A stretch of 5,847 nt of DNA from UMGS1002 sp964463325 (GTDB lineage: Bacteria > Bacillota > Clostridia > Oscillospirales > CAG-272), in NCBI GenBank assembly GCA_964463325.1, contig CAYXBY010000084.1, positions 1-5,847 on the forward strand, given 5' to 3'. Shown in pieces: positions 1 to 5,751 of the stretch. The position numbers and the translations under genes are program-made. Each line of letters starts with the position of its first letter. Positions within the stretch are counted from its first letter, which is position 1. A model generated the notes under the pieces. That model was not told the origin of the DNA. It ran no database searches and was given only the letters and a program-made list of their open reading frames with translations.

Positions 1-41
1 CCCCGGGGAGCATCCCCCCTGCCGGGGGCCGGGGCAGAGCC
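1..41 (-). repeat. GC-rich palindromic intergenic repeat, left copy
   Basis: Read on the minus strand, 41 to 29 is GGCTCTGCCCCGG, 28 to 14 is CCCCCGGCAGGGGGG, a short ATGCT spacer follows, and 8 to 1 is CCCCGGGG. The same blocks in the same order make up the repeat at 5598-5688 on the plus strand, so this is an inverted copy of that family. It can fold into several small GC hairpins (for example 5-8 with 14-17, and 14-18 with 24-28). It begins about 20 nt past the stop codon of the lipoprotein gene. No T tract follows within the window, so it is not a standard intrinsic terminator, although it may slow or end transcription. The element may continue left of the window. Confidence 0.8.
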
Positions 42-61
42 ACGGAAGCTCCCCCAGACTA

Positions 62-1945
62 TCATTCAATCACGAGCTTGGCGCCGCTGTCAAGGCCGTC
101 GGCCGCGTAAATGATAGACGACGCACGCTTTGGTAGCGTAAAGACAGCGATTTTTGTGCCGCTCGAGTCTATGACGCTGACCGTTCCACCCGCGCTAACC
201 GTTTTGTTGAGCGAAAGCACGCGCACACTTCTGCTACCCGTCGGCTTTTGTGCCATCCCGACGCTGCCAACAGCCAGCAGCGTCCCCCCCGACATGCTGA
301 AGCTGCCGTCAAAGTCCAGTGCGCCGTTGCCGTTGTTGGTCGGGCCGTAAACTATCAGCTCGCCACCGCTCATGCGAATATTGCCGTTTGAATCTACACC
401 GTCGCCACTCGCATTAACGGTGATCCTGCCGCCGGTGATTTCGATCAGACCGTTAGAATCCGACACTGACCCGCCGCCACCCGGTCGCACGAAGCCGCCG
501 CTCGACGTGCCGCCGGCCGCGTTGAGGCCGTCATCAGAGGCCGTGACGTCAATAACGCCGCCGCTTATGCGGAGCGTCAGCGCCTCCAGCCCCTCGTAGC
601 TGCGCAGCACGGTGATGCTGCCGGAGCTTACCGTCAGAGTTTCGTCAGCGTGGATGCCGTCGTCGCCCGAGGACAGACTAAACTCGCCACCGCTGATGTC
701 GATAGTGCCGTTTGAGTGTATGCTGTCGTCGGCGGAATCGACCGTTATCAACCCGCCGCTGATCGTCAGCGCAGTGCCCGCCTTAAGCCCCTTGGTGCTG
801 ACGGTGTCCGCTGACGTGGTGTCATTGCTGCCGGGGCGATTGCCGCCAGGCCTACCGCCGCCTCCAAAACCACCGAAGCCGCCAAAACCGCCGCCATCGC
901 CGCGTCCCTGGCCTGGATCGCTCCCCGATGGCATCGATGGCATGTCGTCGCCCATATCACCTGGCTTTGACGGTATATTTCCGCCCATATCGCCTGGCCT
1001 CGACGGCATGTCGCCACCCATGCCATCAGGTGCAGTTCCTTGCGACGCGCCGCCCGCGCCGCCGCCGCTTACAACATTGATTACACCGCCGCTGACCGTC
1101 AGCGCGGTCTCAGCCTGTACTCCGTCCTGCACGGCGCTGATGTGCAGCTCGCCTCCGAGGACGCTGATATAGCCCTTGGACGTGTCGCTGTCATTGCTCG
1201 AGCGCAGGCCGTCCGCCCCCGCGCTTATGACGACGTATCCGCCGCTCATCTCGACCGAATCCTTGCCGCGTATACCATCGTCGACCGATGTGACGTAAAT
1301 GCTGCCGCCGCATATTTCGAGGTCATCCTTGCTGAATATGCCTTTGCCATAGCTGCCGGTGACGTACAACGCTCCCTCGCCGTCAAGCTTGAGGTCGTCA
1401 CGGCTGTAGATTGCAGCTGTCGGGATGTCGTCAGCCTCGGGTCGTGTGGCGCCGTCGCTGATGACGTTCACCGAGCCCTTTTGCGTGTATAGTATCACCT
1501 TTTTGGGCGCATTGGCGACGTATATCGCCGCGCTGTCGGGACAGCTCAGCCGCACGCCGTTGAATATCAGCTTGACCTTCTCGGTGTCGGCAGTATCGAC
1601 GATCAGCTGTCCCGCTTCGCACTCACCGGTCACGGTGTAGGTGCCCGCTGACGCCACCGTCACCGTCGTGCCGTTGGCGCTGAGCCCGACGCCGCTGACC
1701 GTAGCCGCCGATTGCCCGAAGGTAATGCTGCCGTCCGTGCTCACGGTGACGTCGTCACCAACCACCGCCTCGCTGACCTCGTCAATGTCGGGCAGCTTGA
1801 CGGCGCTGCCGTCCGGGGACGGCTGAGAATCGCTCGGCGTTGTGTCGGCGGAAGCATCGGTATTCGGCAGTGCTGCACAACCGCAAAGCAGTGACGCGCA
1901 GACAACTGCGCATGCGAAATATTTAAGAGGATCAAGTCTTTTCAT
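62..1945 (-). CDS. Cthe_2159-like beta-helix carbohydrate-binding lipoprotein
   Basis: This encodes a 627-residue exported protein, last gene of the minus-strand operon. The N-terminus is a lipoprotein signal: KR at 2-3, a hydrophobic stretch at about 9-22, and a lipobox LCGC with the lipidated Cys at 23. A Ser/Thr/Pro/Asp-rich linker (about 28-50) follows. From about 70 to 560 the protein has repeated short beta strands of the form ISGG-x-I-x-V-x-S-x-DDGI (for example 419-436, 461-474, 503-518), typical of a right-handed parallel beta-helix. Its pattern matches the carbohydrate-binding domain family (DUF4353) typified by Clostridium thermocellum Cthe_2159. A Gly/Met/Pro-rich segment at about 294-372 and a smaller Gly-rich one at about 478-497 interrupt the helix. 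The C-terminus (about 570-627) resembles a closing beta domain. The start is supported by GGGGTGA (1952-1958) 6 nt upstream. Likely role: anchored outside the membrane, binding a polysaccharide or wall polymer. The ligand is unknown; an adhesin is an alternative. The fold is inferred from repeat pattern only. Confidence 0.85.
   Translation of the reverse strand: MKRLDPLKYFACAVVCASLLCGCAALPNTDASADTTPSDSQPSPDGSAVKLPDIDEVSEAVVGDDVTVSTDGSITFGQSAATVSGVGLSANGTTVTVASAGTYTVTGECEAGQLIVDTADTEKVKLIFNGVRLSCPDSAAIYVANAPKKVILYTQKGSVNVISDGATRPEADDIPTAAIYSRDDLKLDGEGALYVTGSYGKGIFSKDDLEICGGSIYVTSVDDGIRGKDSVEMSGGYVVISAGADGLRSSNDSDTSKGYISVLGGELHISAVQDGVQAETALTVSGGVINVVSGGGAGGASQGTAPDGMGGDMPSRPGDMGGNIPSKPGDMGDDMPSMPSGSDPGQGRGDGGGFGGFGGFGGGGRPGGNRPGSNDTTSADTVSTKGLKAGTALTISGGLITVDSADDSIHSNGTIDISGGEFSLSSGDDGIHADETLTVSSGSITVLRSYEGLEALTLRISGGVIDVTASDDGLNAAGGTSSGGFVRPGGGGSVSDSNGLIEITGGRITVNASGDGVDSNGNIRMSGGELIVYGPTNNGNGALDFDGSFSMSGGTLLAVGSVGMAQKPTGSRSVRVLSLNKTVSAGGTVSVIDSSGTKIAVFTLPKRASSIIYAADGLDSGAKLVIE
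917..1026 (-). repeat. In-gene tandem repeat, 33-bp period, coding the GDM-P-S-x-P segment
   Basis: Within the lipoprotein gene, 950-982 and 983-1015 are two closely similar 33-bp units, each starting GCCCATATC on the plus strand, with partial diverged units on both sides. The 33-bp period keeps the reading frame and encodes 11-residue units such as GGDMPSRPGDM and GGNIPSKPGDM, then GDDMPSMPSGS (residues about 310-342). This is directly visible in the sequence. Such in-frame repeats can gain or lose units between strains, changing the length of the loop that interrupts the beta-helix. Confidence 0.8.
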
Positions 1946-1951
1946 GTTTTA

Positions 1952-1958
1952 TCACCCC
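1952..1958 (-). promoter_or_regulatory. Ribosome binding site of the lipoprotein gene
   Basis: On the minus strand GGGGTGA lies 6 nt before the ATG at 1945. It sits in the 28-nt gap after the DUF4956 stop codon. That gap has no room for a separate promoter, so the lipoprotein gene is probably read from the upstream operon transcript. Confidence 0.7.
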
Positions 1959-1973
1959 ACAAGCTCCTGCTGC

Positions 1974-2645
1974 CTACAGTTCTTCGCGGTCGCTGTCAAT
2001 GCGACCAAGGCTTATCTCGAGATTGCCGTTACGACAGCGCAGTTGATCGATAAGCTCGCGCGTTTTGGCTTTGTCGCGCATGGAAATGCGGTAGGTAAGC
2101 TGGTACAGACTGCCCATGCCGCTTGTGCGGACGCGGTCAAGTCGGTGAAAGCTGGTGTACTGTTCAAGCAGGTCGTCAAAAACGCCCTCGTAGTCGAGGC
2201 TCTCGGGAATGGTCAGCTTGAGCGTTTTCAGCTCCCGACGCGGCTCGCCGAGACGCAGCAGCGTGTAAAGCACAAAAAGCAGTGACACCACCGCTGTGAA
2301 TATGACTGCCACACCGATATAGCCCATGCCAGTCGCAAGGCCGATCGTCATGCTGGCGAAGACAGCGCATATCTCACGTGCGCTGCCCGGTGCCGAGCGA
2401 AAGCGCACCAAGCTGAAGGCTCCCGCCACCGCGACTCCGACGCCCAGGTTGCCATTGACCATGGCAATGACCACCTGCACTGTCACCGGCAGCAGCGCCA
2501 GCGTGAGCACCAGCCCCGACGAAAAACGGCGATTTTTGAACATGTACGCCAGCGCCAGCAGCAGCCCGAGGACGATCGAGACGGCCGTGCACATGGCAAA
2601 GCTCGCGACGGTTATATTCCCGTTTGTGATCACAGATTCAAGCAT
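1974..2645 (-). CDS. DUF4956 family membrane protein
   Basis: This 223-residue protein has about four hydrophobic segments in its first 131 residues (about 13-35, 44-63, 67-80 and 92-131, the last long enough for two passes). A charged soluble C-terminal domain (about 136-223) follows, likely cytosolic. The loop AGAFSLVRFRSAPGSAREI at 74-92 is the conserved signature of DUF4956 proteins. Family function is not established; members often sit beside VTC-domain and CotH-type genes, as the VTC gene does here. The start is placed at 2645 because AAAGGA precedes it at good spacing, while an upstream in-frame ATG at 2696 lies deep in the VTC gene and has no such site. The first 8 nt overlap the VTC stop (ATGCTTGA), which suggests coupled translation and matched amounts of the two proteins. 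Inferred role: membrane partner or channel for whatever the VTC protein makes or senses. Confidence 0.9.
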   Translation of the reverse strand: MLESVITNGNITVASFAMCTAVSIVLGLLLALAYMFKNRRFSSGLVLTLALLPVTVQVVIAMVNGNLGVGVAVAGAFSLVRFRSAPGSAREICAVFASMTIGLATGMGYIGVAVIFTAVVSLLFVLYTLLRLGEPRRELKTLKLTIPESLDYEGVFDDLLEQYTSFHRLDRVRTSGMGSLYQLTYRISMRDKAKTRELIDQLRCRNGNLEISLGRIDSDREEL

Positions 2646-3393
2646 AGTTAATATCCTTTCGGCATGTATTATTGTTTTGTGATGTAGTTTTTGCATCGGC
2701 GCCGTCCATCACGCGGCGATATGCCTCTCCGTATTTTGAGAACGAGGTGGGGTATATCCTAAGTCTGTCAAGCTCGTGCGCCAGCCAAAGTGGCACGGTG
2801 CTGGGTACCTTGAGCTCCATCAAGCACATTCCCGGCGGCAGCAGCTGCTGCCCGTCAGCGCCGTGCGAGATGTCGAGGTCGTCCGTCCTCCAGGTGATGG
2901 CGCGGTCGAAGGTGAGACGCAACTCGGGGTCGTTGGCGCCGAACAGCGCGGTGCGGTCGTAGGCGATTAGCATGGCCGGGCGAAGGCCGGGATACAGCTC
3001 AAACATCCAGTCGATCTCGCGCGATATCTGCGTTATCTCGGGCGGTGGAGCGTCCCTGCCGAGATAGCGCAGCGCTTCAGCGTAGGTCATGCCTATGCGC
3101 CTCTTGTAGACGACGCCGCGAAATTTCTTTTTGATCTCGGCAAATGCCATCGAGCCGCTGCTGGGGACGCCGTAGGTGCGCAGCCGCAGCTTTTCCTTGT
3201 AGGGCGGCCGCTCGAGCGAGCGGCGGATGAGCCGATACTCCGACGTGTCATAATAAAGGCTGCAAATGCGGCTCTCGCCGTATTCGTCCGGCACAAAACG
3301 ACCGTCAAGCACTGTCTCGAGCGCACTGCGCTGCGCGTCGGTGAGCAGATATTTTTGCTCCAGCCGTTCAAATCTTTGCTTAAAGCCTGTCAT
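2638..3393 (-). CDS. VTC-domain (polyphosphate polymerase-like) protein
   Basis: This 251-residue soluble protein heads the minus-strand operon and has no signal peptide or membrane segment. Its charged strands fit the triphosphate-tunnel beta-barrel of the VTC family: RFERLEQKYLLT (8-19, with E12 and K14), SLYYDT (45-50), KEKLRLRTYG (66-75), FAEIKKK (84-90), KRRI (97-100), AYDRTALFG (144-152), LRLTFDR (158-164), LMELKV (191-196) and SKYGEAYRR (219-227). In yeast Vtc4 this fold makes polyphosphate from ATP using basic residues in the tunnel and a metal-binding Glu; the equivalent Lys, Arg and Glu positions look intact, so it is probably active. Bacterial members are usually annotated as polyphosphate polymerase domain proteins, but their product is largely untested. 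An upstream in-frame ATG at 3423 was rejected because AGGAGG sits 6 nt before 3393. Residues 231-251 are polar and probably disordered. Triphosphate hydrolase or nucleotide binding are alternatives. Confidence 0.9.
   Translation of the reverse strand: MTGFKQRFERLEQKYLLTDAQRSALETVLDGRFVPDEYGESRICSLYYDTSEYRLIRRSLERPPYKEKLRLRTYGVPSSGSMAFAEIKKKFRGVVYKRRIGMTYAEALRYLGRDAPPPEITQISREIDWMFELYPGLRPAMLIAYDRTALFGANDPELRLTFDRAITWRTDDLDISHGADGQQLLPPGMCLMELKVPSTVPLWLAHELDRLRIYPTSFSKYGEAYRRVMDGADAKTTSQNNNTCRKDINYA
2654..2659 (-). promoter_or_regulatory. Ribosome binding site deciding the DUF4956 start
   Basis: On the minus strand AAAGGA occupies 2659 to 2654, leaving 8 nt before the ATG at 2645. It lies inside the 3' end of the VTC gene. 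It supports the short form of the protein over a form 17 residues longer. Confidence 0.7.
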
Positions 3394-3399
3394 AAGCAT

Positions 3400-3405
3400 C
3401 CTCCT
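3400..3405 (-). promoter_or_regulatory. Strong ribosome binding site of the VTC gene
   Basis: The minus strand reads AGGAGG from 3405 to 3400, a perfect Shine-Dalgarno core, 6 nt before the ATG at 3393. It sets the start of the operon's first gene. The ATG at 3399 is too close to be used. Confidence 0.85.
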
Positions 3406-3422
3406 ACCATTAGCATGCCCCA

Positions 3423-3428
3423 ATTATA
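3423..3428 (-). promoter_or_regulatory. Candidate -10 box for the minus-strand operon
   Basis: The minus strand reads TATAAT from 3428 to 3423, 29 nt before the VTC start, giving a predicted transcript start near 3416 and a short leader holding the AGGAGG site. No good -35 hexamer lies 16-18 nt upstream (the sequence there is AGGTTT-like) and there is no TGn extension. The promoter would be weak or need an activator. Position supports it; the missing -35 lowers confidence. Confidence 0.4.
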
Positions 3429-3554
3429 CCTCCACTGCCTAAGAAAAACCTTAAAGTGGGCAGGCCATTTGATTTTCTTTATTGAGATAAATAGACAAAA
3501 CCGAGTCCGCGCAACGTCGTTTTTTGTGAAAAACAAAGGAAATGAAATGAATGA

Positions 3555-3583
3555 TTGACACCACCCACATTGTGTGCTATAAT
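3555..3583 (+). promoter_or_regulatory. Consensus sigma-A promoter for the MATE gene
   Basis: TTGACA at 3555-3560 and TATAAT at 3578-3583 are both perfect hexamers separated by exactly 17 nt, and TGC directly before the -10 adds an extended -10. The transcript should start near 3590, giving a leader of about 33 nt. Such a strong promoter suggests high basal expression, or control by a repressor. A short inverted repeat, GTAT at 3586-3589 with ATAC at 3599-3602, lies at the predicted start and is a weak operator candidate. Confidence 0.85.
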
Positions 3584-3617
3584 CAGTATGTTTATAGAAT
3601 ACAATAGGAATGTGAAG

Positions 3618-3626
3618 ATGAAATGA
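3618..3626 (+). other. Two-codon ORF (ATG AAA TGA) overlapping the MATE start
   Basis: ATGAAATGA contains a Met-Lys-stop frame at 3618-3626 whose stop overlaps the MATE ATG at 3623-3625 in another frame. AGGAA at 3606-3610 is 7 nt from the first ATG, the better spacing, and 12 nt from the MATE ATG. Ribosomes may load at the mini-ORF and restart 1 nt back on the MATE gene, which would tune its translation. The arrangement is seen in the sequence; its use is inferred and chance is possible. Confidence 0.35.
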
Positions 3627-5050
3627 CAAACAGCAAAGCAATAAAGGGAGACCTGACTGAGGGGCCGATATTTGGCAAGATAATCGTTTATTCCGTCCCG
3701 CTGATACTGACCGGTGTACTCCAGCTGCTCTACAACGCAGCCGACACAATTGTCGCCGGGCGCTGGTCTGCCGACGGCGAGGCCGCGCTGGCTGCGGTTG
3801 GCTCGTGCGGTGCGCTGATCAATCTGATAGTCAACCTGTTTTTGGGGCTGGCGACTGGCGCCGGCGTTTGCGTGGCGCAGAGCTACGGTGCACAGCGCTA
3901 TGACGACGTCCGCAAAACAGTGCATACTGCCGTTCCAACGGCGGCAGTGCTGGGCGTGGCGGTGGCCATATTCGGCTACTTCTCAGCCGAGACGCTGCTG
4001 ATCTGGACTGGTGTTGAGGAAAGCGTGCTCGCCGAGGCGGCGCCCTACATGCGCGCTTACATGCTGGGCATGCCCGCCAGCCTGGTCTACAATTATTGTG
4101 CCACCATGCTGCGCTCCACTGGCGACACCTCGCACCCACTGATTTTTCTGTCGATATCCGGCGTTGTGAACATAGCGCTCAACCTTCTCATGGTCATAGT
4201 ATTTGGCTTGGGCGCGCTTGGCGTTGGAATTGCGACCGCGGTTTCAACCTGGCTCTCCATGATACTTATCCTCAGCTTTATGCTGAGAACGCACAATTGC
4301 ATGCGGTTTGAGTTCAAAAAAATGCATATTTACGGCGACAAGCTGTGGCAGATGGTGCGCTTTGGCATCCCGGCTGGCTTCCAGGGCTGCTTGTTCTCGC
4401 TGTCGAACGTCATGATACAGTCGGCGGTCAACGGCTTTGAGCGTCCCGTGGTGGCCGGCAACACGGCGGCCGCCAACATTGACGGCTTTATCTACACCGC
4501 CATGAACGCTGTTTATCACGCCGCGCTGACCTTTGTGGGGCAGAACGTCGGCGCCAAAAAATACGATCGCATACCGCGTATTGCGGGTGCCTGCTACCTT
4601 GTGGTCACGGTCATTGGCGTGACCATGAGCGCACTGTCGCTTGTGTTCGGGCATCAGCTGCTGGGGCTTTACGCCCCCGGCAACGAGCCTGCCATCGAGG
4701 CGGGTCTGCGACGTATGATCATCGTTGGTGCACCGTATTTCCTTTGTGGATTGATGGATGTTGGGTGTGGCATCATGCGCGGAATGGGCAGCTCGATCAC
4801 GCCGATGGTGGTGTCGCTCTGCGGCTCCTGCCTGTTTAGGATCGTCTGGATCAAGACCATTTTTGAGGCCTACTCGACGACGACCGTGTTGTACATCTCC
4901 TACCCAATTTCGTGGACACTGACGGCGCTCGTGCATCTTTTCAGCTGGATCTTCTACCTGCATTTGCTCAAGAAAAGATCGGGCGGGCAGGGCTCCGGCA
5001 GTCAGGACGGCTCAGACTCCGAGTGCACCGTGACGGCTGCATCAAAATAA
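3623..5050 (+). CDS. MATE family efflux transporter
   Basis: This 475-residue integral membrane protein is close to the usual MATE length of about 450 and is rich in hydrophobic segments consistent with twelve helices. The family expels drugs, metabolites or cationic compounds in exchange for H+ or Na+. The two-fold internal repeat is visible: AQSYGAQRYDDVRK (85-98) in the N-half matches GQNVGAKKYDRIPR (306-319) in the C-half, and MLRSTGDTSHPL (162-173) matches IMRGMGSSITPM (384-395). N-terminal GPIFGKIIVYSVPLILTGVLQ (14-34) is also typical. The start is firm: TAG at 3605-3607 closes the frame upstream with no other start codon between. The C-terminal tail (about 451-475) is Gly/Ser-rich and not part of the family core. 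It has its own promoter and faces away from the VTC operon, so it is probably a separate unit. The substrate cannot be read from sequence, and no regulator gene adjoins it. Confidence 0.95.
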   Translation: MTNSKAIKGDLTEGPIFGKIIVYSVPLILTGVLQLLYNAADTIVAGRWSADGEAALAAVGSCGALINLIVNLFLGLATGAGVCVAQSYGAQRYDDVRKTVHTAVPTAAVLGVAVAIFGYFSAETLLIWTGVEESVLAEAAPYMRAYMLGMPASLVYNYCATMLRSTGDTSHPLIFLSISGVVNIALNLLMVIVFGLGALGVGIATAVSTWLSMILILSFMLRTHNCMRFEFKKMHIYGDKLWQMVRFGIPAGFQGCLFSLSNVMIQSAVNGFERPVVAGNTAAANIDGFIYTAMNAVYHAALTFVGQNVGAKKYDRIPRIAGACYLVVTVIGVTMSALSLVFGHQLLGLYAPGNEPAIEAGLRRMIIVGAPYFLCGLMDVGCGIMRGMGSSITPMVVSLCGSCLFRIVWIKTIFEAYSTTTVLYISYPISWTLTALVHLFSWIFYLHLLKKRSGGQGSGSQDGSDSECTVTAASK

Positions 5051-5068
5051 AAAATACATCACTGCGTA

Positions 5069-5097
5069 TTGACGAATATTTTATTTTGTGATATAAT
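5069..5097 (+). promoter_or_regulatory. Near-consensus sigma-A promoter for the zinc-ribbon gene
   Basis: TTGACG at 5069-5074 and TATAAT at 5092-5097 are 17 nt apart, with TGA just before the -10 forming an extended -10. Predicted transcript start is near 5104. The promoter begins 19 nt past the MATE stop codon, with no clear intrinsic terminator between, so some MATE transcripts may also run into this gene. Confidence 0.8.
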
Positions 5098-5102
5098 AAT
5101 TG

Positions 5103-5127
5103 CAAGCTGCGGGGCATCTGCGGCTTG
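5103..5127 (+). promoter_or_regulatory. 5' leader stem-loop of the zinc-ribbon mRNA
   Basis: CAAGCTGC at 5103-5110 pairs with GCGGCTTG at 5120-5127 (eight pairs, one G-U), with a 9-nt loop that can close by two more pairs. The stem starts almost exactly at the predicted transcript start and ends 6 nt before the ribosome binding site GGGAGG. A 5'-terminal hairpin of this kind can protect an mRNA from decay. As DNA it could instead be a protein-binding site. Pairing is seen; function is inferred. Confidence 0.5.
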
Positions 5128-5133
5128 ATGATC

Positions 5134-5139
5134 GGGAGG
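5134..5139 (+). promoter_or_regulatory. Ribosome binding site of the zinc-ribbon gene
   Basis: GGGAGG lies 9 nt before the ATG at 5149. A TAA at 5146-5148 directly precedes that ATG in the same frame, so no longer form is possible. Confidence 0.75.
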
Positions 5140-5148
5140 TTATGATAA

Positions 5149-5589
5149 ATGTCCAAATGCTTCAAATGCAGCGCGGACGTTGACGACGCGCTGGAGGTGT
5201 GCCCTGTGTGCGGCGCACTGCTTGACTCAAATAACGGTGCTGTGCCCGCAGCTCAGCCCGCCGCTGACGCCTCGACTCAGGAGCGTCTGATGGCGATATT
5301 CGCCTACCTCGGGCTGCTGTTTTTGATACCGCTGTTTGCCGACAACAGCTCGCGCTTTGTTCGCTACCACGTCAATCAGGGGTGTGTGCTCTTCCTTTGT
5401 GAGGTACTGATCGCGATACTGAGCACCGTGCTGTGGATACTGCCCGGCATCGGTTGGATACTCAGCCTCGCCATAGCTCTTCCACTCTACCTCGTGACGG
5501 TCGCGTTTATGGTCGTTGGTATTGTTCACGCTGCCGGCGGCGAGTCGAAAATGCTGCCGATCATAGGCACTATCCAGCTCATAAAGTAA
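5149..5589 (+). CDS. Zinc-ribbon membrane protein, DUF4870/Tic20-like
   Basis: This 146-residue protein has an N-terminal zinc ribbon with Cys at 4, 7, 18 and 21 (CxxC, ten residues, CxxC), an Ala/Pro-rich linker (about 29-43), and a membrane domain. Hydrophobic segments lie at about 47-63, 78-96 and 99-128, the last probably two passes. The loop RFVRYHVNQG at 69-78 is typical of DUF4870/Tic20-like small membrane proteins, which often carry a zinc ribbon in Firmicutes. Function is unknown for the bacterial family; the ribbon probably faces the cytosol and binds a partner or metal. It follows the MATE gene by 98 nt but has its own promoter, so a functional link is not established. Length and motifs look complete. 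The ribosome binding site is GGGAGG at 5134-5139. Confidence 0.85.
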   Translation: MSKCFKCSADVDDALEVCPVCGALLDSNNGAVPAAQPAADASTQERLMAIFAYLGLLFLIPLFADNSSRFVRYHVNQGCVLFLCEVLIAILSTVLWILPGIGWILSLAIALPLYLVTVAFMVVGIVHAAGGESKMLPIIGTIQLIK

Positions 5590-5597
5590 TTATAAAG

Positions 5598-5688
5598 CCC
5601 CCGGCAGGGGCACTCTCCCGGGGCTCTGCCCCGGGACCCCGGCAGGGGGGCATCCGCCCGGGGCTCTGCCCCGGACCCCCGGCAGGGG
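5598..5688 (+). repeat. GC-rich palindromic intergenic repeat, right copy (tandem)
   Basis: CCCCGGCAGGGG recurs at 5599, 5637 and 5677, periods of 38 and 40 nt. Between them lies CCCGGGGCTCTGCCCCGGG at 5617-5635 (perfect 8-bp stem, TCT loop) and a second version at 5658-5674 (7-bp stem, same loop). Each block can form a GC hairpin. The array begins 9 nt past the stop of the zinc-ribbon gene. It is the same family as the left-edge repeat, in the opposite genomic orientation. There is no open reading frame with real protein character across it. Confidence 0.85.
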
Positions 5689-5709
5689 ACTTTTGAAAAA
5701 GTCCCCTGC
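5682..5709 (+). repeat. Perfect 13-bp-arm inverted repeat closing the repeat array
   Basis: GCAGGGGACTTTT at 5682-5694 is the exact reverse complement of AAAAGTCCCCTGC at 5697-5709, with GA between. As RNA the realistic form is a stem of about 11 pairs with a 6-nt TTGAAA loop. No T tract follows directly (the next bases are ACCCCCAAAACTTTT), so it is a strong hairpin but not a textbook terminator. It shares its GGCAGGGG start with the tandem units before it. Confidence 0.85.
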
Positions 5710-5751
5710 ACCCCCAAAACTTTTAACAGCTTCGCGCGTATGCGCAAAAAC

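Noticed and set aside
612..1172. Pro-rich 186-residue open frame on the plus strand, and several shorter ones, opposite the lipoprotein gene
   Set aside because: It is the antisense reading of Gly-rich codons in the lipoprotein gene, with no ribosome binding site and no recognisable domain.
2646..2696. A longer DUF4956 protein starting at 2696
   Set aside because: That start lies inside the VTC gene without a ribosome binding site, whereas AAAGGA is well placed for the start at 2645.
3519..3534. GTTTTT/AAAAAC inverted repeat in the divergent intergenic region
   Set aside because: Six A/T-rich pairs in an AT-rich stretch are expected by chance; no T tract or promoter overlap supports a role.
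4244..4963. 239-residue minus-strand open frame opposite the MATE gene
   Set aside because: The MATE reading is clearly real along the whole region; the antisense product has no domain, membrane or signal pattern.
5053..5070. AATAC/GTATT inverted repeat after the MATE stop as a terminator or operator
   Set aside because: Only five AT-rich pairs, no T tract immediately after, and it merely touches the -35 box.
1..5709. The inverted flanking repeats as ends of a transposon carrying the five genes
   Set aside because: No transposase or integrase is present, the repeats are multi-unit intergenic elements and not defined termini, and no target duplication can be seen at the window edges.
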